Shown in pieces: positions 54,317 to 64,000 of a stretch of DNA of 64,000 nucleotides. Location: contig JALGAS010000007.1 in assembly GCA_023078685.1 (NCBI GenBank), forward strand, positions 3,410,001 to 3,474,000, read 5' to 3'. Each line of letters starts with the position of its first letter. The stretch's first letter is position 1. Made by a program: the position numbers and the translations under genes. The stretch is from Neopestalotiopsis rosae. Its lineage: Eukaryota; Ascomycota; Sordariomycetes; Amphisphaeriales; Sporocadaceae. Under the pieces are notes generated by a model. That model was not told the origin of the DNA. It made no database searches and was given only the letters and a program-made list of their open reading frames with translations.

Positions 54317-55850
54317 TTTGAATGAGTATGGGTGGTGAAGAAACCTGTCTTTTGATGTTGATAAACGAATGTAATGGTTGGATAACCAAGAAAGAAGTTG
54401 TTGAGAAGTTGAGAAGTTGAGAAGAGAAAGGAATGAAGAAGAGATGGTGATTGAATGGATAAGTAGAATAGATCTGCAACTGAAGATCAACGTCTTGCTT
54501 TATAGACCTCGAGTGATCATCATGAAGCAAAAGCAATTGCTATCTCCATTATACAGGGCTACCGTTGCCATGATCGTTTCAATCTGCCCTTGAGACGATG
54601 GTCAATGCCGTAGTGGGAAGTGTATAATGAGTGTGGTGGATCGTGTATATCTCCACACTTTAACATTGCCTGGGAGTCGCAAGGATGGCAGCCCCAAGGG
54701 CTTGACTCCAACAAGATGGATTGCAACGGGGAAATCCGATGCGTGCAAAATGAGACCAATCACATTGGACCCCCAAAGGCGAGCAGTCGTTGATCAGTCC
54801 CCATCCCAACTCATGACGATCATTCAGGAACACCACTCGAGGGTGAGCGTCACTGCATGTTCCCATTATTCTGCTGCTTAAAGGCGCACGCTAGCGACTG
54901 TCTTTCTTGGGATCTGTAACAGCATTCCTGGGTTCAACCCACCAACCACCATTAATTAAGTCCTGGAGTTGTGGGACATTGTGCAGATCTAATTTGTCAC
55001 TTTTGACTGTTTGTTGGCGTTTATGATAGTCTCGCGCAGGTCCCAAGAATCCCCTCAACTTGACGAGCTGTCGAAGACTCGAAAACCCTCGTCATTGTCA
55101 GCCTTGCGGTCGCGATCCGCGCGTTTCAACAAAGCACCATAATATGATGGCATGGGTGTCCTGTCAATTTCCCCAGGGCTGTCAGGTTTCGCCAGTGCCG
55201 TTAGCGCTGGCTCGCTCGGACACGGTTCATATGGCCCTGTTCTCTATAGGGTTGGTGCACCACGAATGGATCCGAACTAAGGTGATGGACGACAATTGAG
55301 ATGACAGTAGCCGGGCAAACCCCAAAGCTTAAAACTCAATTGGAGGGTTGCAACCCGCACTGGAGACTTGGATGGCGGCAGTAACAGAAGTACGGCCCTT
55401 TCCGTATTCGGGTCCGACTATAACCATAGTCTATCATAGACGGTACGGCGGATTCAATGCGAGACAGGCGCCGTCGTTGACTTATCAAGAGATCGGGCGC
55501 CGCGCACCGCTTACAAAGCGGCTCCTTCAGTGTTCTCTCGGCAGCCAAAACATCAGACCACTTTGCATAGATCAACCGCCGCCGCAAATGCCTTTCGATA
55601 GCTTTCGTGTACCTTGTCTTGATGAGCTCTAGTCCGGGCCAGACCCGTCTAAAGTGAGTAGTAGCCAGAAGCACGGATGAGATATCAGATGAGACATAAC
55701 TGCTTTACTTGATGAGCGGTAATGCAACAAATGATATCAAGACTGTTTTATAATTATCATTTGCCTATCGAGATCTCGAGTGCAGTGATGAGATTTCTGT
55801 TGCAGCAGATTCGGTCACGATATCCGCGAATGATACGCCTGCATGTCTGC
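54317..55850. other. Intergenic region, nothing recognised beyond the leader repeat
   Basis: About 1.5 kb between the start of the secreted-protein gene and the stop of the Zn2Cys6 gene. Short frames are present but none is convincing. Confidence 0.4.
54401..54424 (-). repeat. Triplicated 8-mer in the leader of the secreted-protein gene
   Basis: Three perfect tandem copies of TTGAGAAG (plus strand), reading CTTCTCAA on the coding strand, lie about 85-108 nt upstream of the start codon. They are part of a CT-rich coding-strand tract that probably marks the core promoter or 5' leader. Confidence 0.75.
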
Positions 55851-58275
55851 TCAATCGGACCTCAGCCAATCGAAAGTGTCCATCAGATCAAAGTTGAAGT
55901 CCAATTGAGTCGACAAATCCCAATTTGTACTGGCCTCGAAAGCTGGCCCGTTTCCAGGCACGAAATTCAACGCTTGATCAAGCACTCGTTCAATGACCGA
56001 TTTGCAGTCTTTGCACAATTCCGCGTTGGGTGCGGTTGGGCTGACCCAATCCAAGAACCCAACCAGCAGAGACAGCTTTTGTATCACTGCAGAACGCGTG
56101 ATTTCGGGCTCACCGGAATGTATCTGACTAGACTGTGCTTTCAACAAACACTTGCAGAGTATCCCCCCAGGTGAAGCACCGTATCCCATGAGCTGAATAG
56201 AATGCCATCAGTCTTGCAAATCATTTTGATGAAGCAAAGTTTGTACTTACTAGCCATCCAAAGTCAGGTCTCATGGCCTGGAATCGATCCATGTTCGTCC
56301 ACAGGAGCAGAACTAATGATACCAAGCGGAAGCTCGTTGCCAAGAGGCAACCTTCATCAGGTTGACCCTGACCAGTCCGCACCAAGAGTCGATAGACGAA
56401 AAAGTCATTTTGCAGACTATCCAATCTCAGAAGCAATCGGTTGAAAACAATTATGGCATCTGCTTTGGGGTCTTCCATGTCTTCTGGCCGCCAATGTAGA
56501 CTAGACGGAAATTCCGCAACTACAGCATCTTGCTTTTGTTTGATGCGACTGTAAGGTTGAGTGAGCACACAGCCAGGTTATTGGCATCTAGTAATACGTA
56601 AACTCACTGTAGCTCATCTGCGTTGGTCTGTGAGTCGTTGCCGAGTGCTATCTCCGCAATGTGTTCTCTGATCTGTGCCACCATGTACCGAGCTCGGACA
56701 ACGGTGCTGGAATAGAATTCACCACTGATATTCCACCCCTTGTTATCGACTGATCTTTTAATCTTTTCAAGTAGGGAACTTCGTTCCAGAAACAGATCTT
56801 GGTCGCTGATGTCTAGAGGCATGGGCGTCGTGACAAACTTTCTAAACAACAATGGTGGCCGTCCGGTGAATGCTAGCTGCCTATAACAGCATCAATCAGC
56901 ATGAATTATTTATCGATCGCGAAATGTATTGGACTATTCTCAAGGCGAAAGAGTAATAAAGCTTACACTTTGTCGACAGTGAATACTGCGAGCAATACCC
57001 TCCGGCTGGCTTCGGCATAGAATGTCGGCTGATAGACTTCATCAGCGGGCTCCGCGTGCATGCCAAGAAATGTCAGACTGGCGACGGTATCAGCGAGATA
57101 CCTGCAGGTTTGCCGACCTACGAAATAATCAGCAGAGTTCTTGTGAGCGCCATCATGATTAATAGCCAAGTGCACATACTGGCATCGCCTGATATGAGCG
57201 ACTCTAATATGGTCCGCTTAAATTCCAAGTATACAGTGAAGAGATTGCCATCAGAGAACTCTTGGGCCAATTCGAGGCAGAGCGAGATGAACTCTTGTAC
57301 CGATGGGGCATACTGCTTGACATAGGCAGAGGCACCCTGCATCTTGATTTTATGCACGTCGTCGACAAGATCCCATCCGTTAAAAAGCAGTCCTGCGATC
57401 TGTCAACAACACGAAGACTCGGGATGATTTGATGCAGCCTACCTAAACTTTCCCACCTCAGATTCGGGCCTCGGAATTGTTCGAGCCACTCTTCTCCATC
57501 GCCTCTATTCACGATAGGTTTCGCTGTATTAACGCATATCCGTCGAGCCATTTCCTCCAACTTTGACACGGAGCGACTACGCCCCAGATGTCCGCCCCAC
57601 TCATCGTATAGTGTCGCGAGTATGTAATGAGCAACTAGGCGCATCCAAGAGTCCTTCACAGTGGTTTCTCTGCGAAAGAGACGTTGTCCATCCTCTGGGA
57701 AGGGAATGTGTCTGAGCACAGTGACCCCGAGAGCAATGGTCTTGGAGGAAATGGCGATCGGACAGTCATCCATGCAGGGACTCCGAGGATTCTCTGCCCG
57801 GATATCATTGAGTATACATAATGTCTCGTCAATCACGGTTGTATAACTCGTGTAACCAAGATATCCGATTGTTCGCGAGGATGACCCTCGTGTACTTGCA
57901 GGACTGCTCACAATACTCGATTTTCTTGCGCCTGAACTCAATGTGGAGACGGCATCGTCTTCACGTACTTGACTTGCTCTTCTCGGAGCCGATGCCGAGG
58001 GCGAGCGCGACGTGCCTATACCTAAACCAACTGTGGTGGACGATACAGTGTAAACACAATGCCGATCTTGCTTTCTCTTTCTGCACCGTGAACATACAGG
58101 TCGACTGTGATCGCAGGCCACCTGTAATGCACTTTTAGTCCATCGTCTCAACAACATAGTGTCATGCTGCTCATCTACTGCTCGGATGGGCACTCACTTT
58201 TCGGCTTCGGCATGGATCACAGGCTTGAAGACGACCATTGAGGCGTCGCAGCACGGGTGTTGATGGGGTACTCAT
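55851..58275 (-). CDS. Zn(II)2Cys6 transcription factor with fungal-specific TF domain
   Basis: The protein is a nuclear DNA-binding regulator that typically recognises CGG-containing sites; targets are unknown. Exons, high to low: 58275-58198, 58121-57443, 57392-57180, 57117-56967, 56880-56608, 56548-56251 and 56192-55851, giving 677 aa. The zinc cluster has six Cys at 19, 22, 29, 36, 39 and 48 (CDPCRSRKVACDHSRPVC, then SRC and HC); intron 1 splits it after CRSRK, a common position in this class. A Ser-rich linker (about 60-110) follows. The middle homology region begins near residue 115 and includes the typical GRPPLL (380-385). The C-terminus is acidic/aromatic (DFNFDLMDTFDW), as in activation domains. 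The exon 2/3 acceptor is chosen at ATCGCAG because it keeps the frame; another AG lies 7 nt upstream. Confidence 0.92.
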
Positions 58276-58415
58276 GGCGAGTCACAATGTAGTCAATTGT
58301 ATAAAAACATCAGTTCTCGTTTGTTAGCACGAGCTTCCTCTCAAATCACGATGGTGGACAAGAACATGGTCAATTGTTGAACGAGTTTCGCAAACAATGG
58401 TTCGGCTTGCGCTAC

Positions 58416-58451
58416 TTTGAGCCGAAGTTGCATATTCGGCTTCGGCTCAAA
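58416..58451. promoter_or_regulatory. Perfect 11-nt inverted repeat with CGG/CCG cores upstream of the Zn2Cys6 gene
   Basis: The arms TTTGAGCCGAA (58416-58426) and TTCGGCTCAAA (58441-58451) are perfect reverse complements separated by 14 nt. Each holds the CGG triplet recognised by zinc-cluster dimers, and further TTCGGC copies flank and fill the spacer (58401-58406, 58435-58440). The element is about 140-176 bp upstream of the regulator's start codon, so autoregulation is a reasonable guess. Confidence 0.5.
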
Positions 58452-58938
58452 ATATGGGTGACTAATCTGGCCAACCTGGGGTGTCACGGTATTTTCCCAC
58501 CAGGAACCAATCGGCGAAGCCTGTGCAGAATGACTAACTCGGCCACGAAATGGTGCCGCTCTCCACAAGCCGACGCCGAAAATCATTGTTTCAATGCTAG
58601 ATCGGGTTACTGGGGTTTCTGGGTAAGGTAGCACGGAAAGGCTCCGAACGAGAAGGGGATGCCGCCGTGGGTCCTGGTCTGATCAGGTCATTCATACATG
58701 ATGACTTGTCGCGTTTTTCTCAATTGTTCGTTGCAAAAATGCCTGTGAGATGCCTGCGCCCTGTCAAGGCCAAAAGTGCGCATTCTGTTTCCTATTTGTT
58801 TGGGGTTACGCAACCGCAGTAGACAGCCAAGCAAACCAACAATGCCCTGGACTTACCAAAGGTTCCCTGGCTACGTTGAATGCATCTTAAATGCATTCTT
58901 ACCGGCGTCCCATTTCGGTACATGACATGCAACTTTGC

Positions 58939-58972
58939 GTCAGACAAAAGCCAGAAGCTCTGGCCGTCTGAC
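58939..58972. repeat. Interrupted hairpin-forming inverted repeat
   Basis: GTCAGAC (58939-58945) pairs with GTCTGAC (58966-58972). Inside, GCCAGA (58950-58955) pairs with TCTGGC (58959-58964) around a 3-nt loop. Next to it, at 58980-58992 on the minus strand, is TGGCTCAGTTGGT, which resembles a tRNA A-box. No B-box or complete cloverleaf follows, so I do not call a tRNA. Confidence 0.55.
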
Positions 58973-59657
58973 TTCTTTTACCAACTGAGCCACCAAGGTT
59001 CCAAGCCGCTGCTTCTGTGTTGTGCAAGAAAAAGAGCATGGGGCAGTTTTAGGCAGTGAGTCAGCCTTAAGGGGTCTTAGCTTGCGACGGCGCCAAACTC
59101 TGGATGGAGACGCTTGCAATTATACAAACACGATCGGGAATCTGAACCCTTGCTGCCTGGATGCCTGCCGGATAGTCGTTTACTCTGGCACTGCACAACA
59201 CGCCCTCCTGGTGGGACCAGCGGTCAGGAGTTCAGCTGCCACGCGGTTTAGACGAACCTCGCGTAGATTGGACGCATATGCTGGACCTTTTGTATGCAAG
59301 TGACTCAAGAAATGACATGGTATTCAATGAATGGTGTGCCGAAGCCGCACACGTCGAATAGTGTTGTTGCTATGGAATTCTTCTAGCTGCGCGGGTAAGA
59401 TTATAAAGCTGACTCTAGGTGGATATTGCCAGGATATAAGTATTACAGGATTCCCGTTGCCAAATATATATTATTCTTGCCTCAGTCATCGATATTGTTT
59501 CACCTTCAAGTTTATCTCAAAGATCAATTCCCAATTTGTAATCTTCAAGGTCCATCTACTACTGCAACAAGTACTTGAGACAATATTCTATAGAGCCAAT
59601 TCGCATCAGAGGAGCATCATTACAGTCAATTGTTCCAACAAACAAGTCGTCTCCAAA

Positions 59658-60086
59658 ATGCCAGCCTCAGAATTCGCCTACTTGTCTGGTTCTTCCACAC
59701 TCGTCGGGATGACACAATCGCCAAAATCGCCAAAGGTGGCAGCCGTCACATCGGAACCTGCAAAGGTTTCACATGACTACGACGATGGTGAGCTATTAGC
59801 TTCAGGCTTCCTTGCAAATTGACGGCAGGACATGTACGCTAATTGTAGCTCTTTCGATATAGAATCCGACGATGAAATAGCAGCAGCCAAAGCCGAACAG
59901 CAGAGCCCATCCCCAACAAAACCCTCGATCCTCGCCAAAGTCAAAGCGAAGCTGTCATCGGATTCGAAGTCAGCAAAGCCGACAGCTTCGGCCCCGAAAC
60001 CATCATCGAGTAAATCCACCACCAGGCAACAAGCGAGGTCAGACACCATCTTCGCCTACAAGGTTCTGGCCGAGACTAGGATGTGA
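59658..60086 (+). CDS. Small hypothetical protein (117 aa), Ser/Lys/Ala-rich
   Basis: Exons 59658-59787 and 59863-60086 join to 117 aa; the 75-nt intron runs GTGAGC...ATATAG with a GCTAATT branch-like site. The protein starts MPASEFAYLSGSSTLVGM. It has an acidic junction (HDYDDESDDEIAAAKAEQ) and a Lys/Ser/Pro-rich second half (SILAKVKAKLSSDSKSAKP). It ends with SDTIFAYKVLAETRM. There is no signal peptide or membrane segment. I recognise no family. The consistent splice signals and a good ATG context (CAAAATGCC) favour a real gene, but the acceptor choice is a judgement because an earlier AG would give a stop. Confidence 0.55.
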
Positions 60087-63067
60087 TATGGAGTTTGTTT
60101 GACACGCTGCCATGACACCAATCTTAATCTACGTAATTACTGCGGCACTTGCCCAGAGATATTCGGCTGATGGCTGAATTGATACCCATTGCTTTTCCGG
60201 AGTTTAGACTGAACATGTTGGTCAATTTGACATATTTCTTTGTTTTCATAAAAAGGTGGACGCGTTCTGGCATAGTGGGATACTGGGGACAAATTTGTAC
60301 AAAGCTATTTCAATTAGTAGAGACTATGACTTCAACTTAATCTGTGATGATGGCGACCGGACCATGTCAATCAATCGGTTAATTCCCTCGTTGCTTGATG
60401 ACTGAAGATTGTGACTAGACAAGTAGCCAGGCCAGTGGATGATCCATCTGTTGTGAATCACTTGAAATCGTTTAGAGAGGTAGTATTGAGCTCCTCGAGT
60501 GTTCACGAACCATCCGCAAAGTCCCAATCTGAGTAAAAGGGGTCAAAATTTGGGCAGCTCTTCCAACCGTATCGGCTCTTAGGCATCACCATAGGAGACG
60601 TCGTGCCGGTGTCGGCGATGGGTGCCGCTTTGACTCTTTGCGGCTGAGTTACATGTTACTTTGCTCCGCTATATTAAACATCTATACCGTTTTGATCGTG
60701 CCGGGGCATCGTAAACGATTTATAACTGCGGATACCTACGTAACCGACGAGGATGTCTTGGAATAATGTCATTGACAATTGGCTAGATTTCTGGACACCC
60801 CACAGACTACGTGGTGTCTGAATATGGAACATCTTTGCGGCCAAGGCCTGCGTCGTTGCTAGATATTGCACAGCGCGCGAATCAAAGATACGATCCATGT
60901 TTGTTTGCAGCGGGGCCAGCTTGCTGGTTTACACTAATCATTTAGTCCATACAGATTCGTGATAATTCGGGAAACATGGTCCAGTATTATCATCGAGTGA
61001 AAGACAAGTTTCTGCCGAGATGGCGAGAGGCTTTTTATGATCAGTGTCGCATTGAATGTGGCAGCCGATAAGCTAATTCTGTACTCCACCCGATAATTTT
61101 CTGAGTCACAAAAACCAGTCATACTCGAAGTATCTGAAGTTCAATTAAGCCTAAGACTCAAATTGAACGGTTATGTAAAAAATGGCCATCATAGTATGTT
61201 GCGCCAGTCTGTATGAAGGAGGACTCAAGCGCATGCAAGAAACGATCCAAAGCTGCCGCTACCCGCTCGAACACGGCCACCTTTTCCTCGACCCCGGCAT
61301 CAACATTGTCTTGCGCTTTGTACGCGGCAAACATTTCGTCATCCGTTCTTCATCACCCATTGATATCTCCGTCCTTGCCTAGATCGAAGACGTGTGACGT
61401 GTTGAGTGTCGGGAACCTGGCTCTGTGAGCCTTTTGAGGTCTTGGCGCGAACCAATAAGCAAATCAACGAAATGATGTCCAGTCTAGAGTCATGGGACTA
61501 CAGTGATGGATGATTATCTGGACAAGGATTTATTTAGAGCGTTGATCCTTTTCCAAGCACCCTTTTTGGGGGCCGTGAAGTTCCTCGGTTTCAAAGGTCT
61601 AGCCAGTCACGTCATGAGCACCCTGTATGAGTTCTGTTCTCGCCATTTGATCTCTTAGAGAGCACCTTGAGTGTCAAGGGCTCGTAAAACTCATTCGCGG
61701 CTTCACATAAATCGGACCATCGGCCGGGCATCTTCGTCAGCCATTATCGAGTATCTGAAGCCCCTCATGTATTCTGTGGTGCGTCCGCATCAACACTGCC
61801 ACACTCACATGTAGGAAATACGCCTTCGATATACTAGAAGTTATTAGCTATCATGAATTTTGTAATGCGCCAATATCGAAGAAAGTAGAATTTTTGATGA
61901 ACGGACAACTCTTGTAACCTAGCTTGGTGTGATCAGAGTGTAGTCGAATCAGTAGCCCGAAGGAACAGATGTCGCCCGAGTCGATACCTCTTACCAAGAC
62001 CGTGGTTGTACGATAGACATGCAAACTTCGCTGAGTGTGCGCAACATTTGCGAGCCAATATCATGGCGGATGAGGGTGATTAATTGTTGACTGATACAAA
62101 CAGGCTTTTGTTTTTCATGAAGAGATCGCATGGTTTTCGTATATGTATGCTTGCGCACCAAGTCTGGTCTTCGCTTGTGTGGCCGCCCAATGCTTGACCG
62201 AGATTGCCGAAGGAGACGCAACGCAAGTGGTGGGCATTTTCCTGGTCAAGCTCCAAGACTGGTAACTCGGTAAAATGCATCTACCATTTAGTCAGATCAT
62301 TTGTTACATCACGTTGAGCGCCGTGATGCCTCTGAACAACCGGGTACCGGTGATTGATTGCCGATCACTTACAGCCATATGTCTAGCTTGTCTATAGGAT
62401 GCAAAATCATCGCGCCATCTGCAACCGTATATGATGTGCCCTGAAAGAACTATTGCTTTTGGCTACACATTCTCCTGTTTCAACAACCATGTACCACAAG
62501 CCGTGGATTCGGTGCGTGTAACGAGGCCCTTATCTTGCAGATCAAATTAACTCCCGGACAAGCAAGCAGACTGTACCGGGACTCTCCTTGTCGTATTTGA
62601 CTGATTCCCCCGCACTCGCTAAGCAACCCCAGGTTTTGCCAAGCTGGATTCTGTCTTTCCCCGCGTCCCACAGTGACGGTGATCATTGTTTGATTCTCCA
62701 ACAATCGGTACTTGACGCCCGTAGACCTTGTTATCTAGCCTGCAAGTATGCAATGTAGTTGGTGAAATCCCATGGAGAAACCTTGATCGTCCAGGGATGC
62801 GCTGGAGATGCCCCAGAAAAGTCTGACGACATTGGCATCAAACGATTCACAATCGAGGGTTCGCTCGGTGCATGCTCGACTCACCTAGGCATATAAAAGG
62901 CAGTGATGTGCACCTCGTCAACGATTAAGATTATCCTGATCCCCTTCCGTGCCTGCGTTTCCATGTTGTCTTCTGGTGTCGCTGTCGCATAATAGCCTCC
63001 TAGGCTCAATTCATTGTTTTGCTTCAAGATCGTCTCTTGTCGGACAGCGACTGACACCTGCGCCATC
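60087..63067. other. Gene-poor region, one short frame relic
   Basis: About 3 kb with no convincing full-length gene. A short minus-strand frame at 61158-61334 has protein-like character. The rest contains only scattered short frames. No terminal inverted repeats, integrase or transposase motifs were seen. Confidence 0.4.
61158..61334 (-). CDS. Short protein-like ORF (58 aa), possible gene relic or unrecognised exon
   Basis: From the ATG at 61334 the frame encodes 58 aa. Its first ~45 residues are strikingly protein-like: Ala/Glu/Val-rich, with an amphipathic helix pattern (MFAAYKAQDN, GVEEKVAVFERVAAALDRFL). The G+C content and third-position bias of 61158-61340 exceed the surroundings. The frame upstream is closed by tandem TGA codons, and a preceding frame reads VFDLGKDGDING. 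It could therefore be a decayed or frameshifted gene, or a last exon. No family is recognised. Confidence 0.22.
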   Translation of the reverse strand: MFAAYKAQDNVDAGVEEKVAVFERVAAALDRFLHALESSFIQTGATYYDGHFLHNRSI

Positions 63068-64000
63068 ATGACTTTTTCCCAATTCGTCAAGAATCGCTCC
63101 CTCCGCGCTAGGGACGACAGGAGGACCAGGGCAGCCGAGTTGACACTGAAACAGTCACTGTACCCCATCTGCTTGGTTACTGTGCTGTTCTTCTTGTGGG
63201 GCTTTAGTTATGGTTTACTCGACACCTTAAATAAGTGAGTACATACCATGTAGTGACCGACTTATTCTACTCGGTCGAGATGGTTACCAATTCGCGACCG
63301 GATGACTTCCGTCCAATATGGGCTCAAAACTTCCAGCTGCTGACGTTCTTGGCACAGGCACTTCCAAAATACTCTCGGAATTGATAAGACAAGGTCAAGT
63401 GGTTTGCAAGCGGCCTACTTTGGGTACGTGCTTACGCCTCCCGCGAACAACGGTCATTGCCAAGTATACCAGATTAGTACATGCACTAATTCTCAGCACT
63501 CTGTAGCGCATATCCCATTGCATCTCTTGGCCATGCAAACTGGATTCTTCGGCATTACGGCTATCGTGCAACATTCATCTGGGGCCTCTTTCTCTATGGC
63601 GTCGGCGCCCTCATTGCTTTTCCCTGTATTCAAGCTCGATCCTTTGGCGGCTTTTGCGCCTCAATCTTCATTGTTGGCAATGGCCTAGGCTCATTGGAGA
63701 CGGCGGCAAACCCATACATAACTGTCTGCGGACCACCAAAGTATGCTGAGATCCGCATCAACTTTTCCCAGGCCTTCAACGGCATTGGGACCGTCATCGC
63801 ACCTGTGCTGGGGTCATACGTCTTCTTCAACTTTAGCGACGAGGACGCACTACGCAACGTTCAATGGGTTTATGTCGCCATTGCCATCTTTGTGTTCATT
63901 CTGGGCTTGATCTTTTTCCTCTCCACCATTCCCGAGATCACGGATGCAGACATGGCGTTCCAAGCCGACGAAACACATGCAAATGCCGACGACAAACCTT
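63068..64000 (+). CDS. MFS transporter, L-fucose/hexose permease (FucP/FHS) family, 3' end cut by window
   Basis: The family imports sugars such as L-fucose, glucose or galactose by proton symport; the substrate here is unknown. Exons 63068-63234, 63358-63423 and 63507 to beyond 64000 stay in frame. The start ATG (CATCATGAC) gives MTFSQFVKNRS. Family motifs follow in order: LYPICLVTVLFFLWGFSYGLLDTLNKHFQ across intron 1, TRSSGLQAAYFGAYP across intron 2, YRATFIWGLFLYGVGAL, and ETAANPYITVCGPP with RINFSQAFNGIGTVIAPVLGS in the fifth helix region. The visible part covers about six helices and ends in the central loop (ADETHANADDKP). Introns are 123 and 83 nt. The start is firm; the remainder lies outside the window. 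Confidence 0.92.

Larger units (their letters stand above)
58276..59657. other. Intergenic region with inverted repeats
   Basis: This includes the Zn2Cys6 promoter and the upstream region of the small orphan gene. Two further structures are visible: GAATGCAT/ATGCATTC (58878-58898) and a longer interrupted hairpin at 58939-58972. No gene was recognised. Confidence 0.45.

Noticed and set aside
62080..62280. Minus-strand 66-aa frame starting MHFTELPVLEL
   Set aside because: Its first half looks mildly protein-like, but there is no splice partner, family match or composition shift; evidence was too thin to list.

Overview
The window looks like nuclear chromosomal DNA of a filamentous ascomycete, most likely a Sordariomycete and possibly Hypocreales (order inferred from protein resemblance, not tested). 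Protein-coding genes have short introns (about 50-120 nt) with GTRNGT donors, CTAAC/CTAAT-like branch sites and YAG acceptors. Highly expressed genes (GAPDH, RPS6) show strong C/G-ending codon bias. There is a Zn(II)2Cys6 regulator and fungal-type MFS carriers. I saw no tRNA, rRNA, CRISPR array or intact transposon.

Layout, left to right. 1-2.8 kb shows no supported gene. Then: GAPDH (+), the AAA+ ATPase Rvb2/reptin (-), an orphan coiled-coil protein (+), peptidyl-tRNA hydrolase Pth2 (-), an orphan Ser/Lys-rich basic protein (+), an 11-exon DAL5/allantoate-type MFS transporter (-), a candidate small secreted protein (+), the clamp-loader subunit Ctf8 (-), ribosomal protein S6 (+) and PRPP synthetase (-). 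These are followed by a 12.4-kb gene for a giant HECT ubiquitin ligase of the Tom1/HUWE1 family (-), the excision-repair protein Rad14/XPA (-) and the ER protein Pho88/Snd3 (-). To about 51 kb this is mostly conserved housekeeping content with two or three orphans.

From about 51 kb the content becomes accessory: a secreted amidohydrolase (+), a Ser/Gly/Val-rich secreted protein (-), a 7-exon Zn2Cys6 transcription factor (-), a gene-poor stretch of about 4.8 kb with one small orphan gene and one short reading-frame relic, and the 5' part of an L-fucose/hexose permease-like MFS gene (+) cut by the window edge.

Fungal genes are transcribed singly, so there are no operons. Close divergent pairs (CTF8/RPS6, 613 bp) may share promoters, and convergent pairs (GAPDH/RVB2, coiled-coil/PTH2) share short 3' spacers. 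Exon models below were assembled by eye. For each multi-exon complete model the exon lengths sum to a multiple of three and the joined frame stays open. No clearly new multi-gene system was found. The most notable points are a stop-free 63-nt probable intron in the TOM1-like gene, the Walker A motif of RVB2 split by an intron, micro-exons in the transporter, a CGG inverted repeat upstream of the Zn2Cys6 gene, and several orphan proteins.
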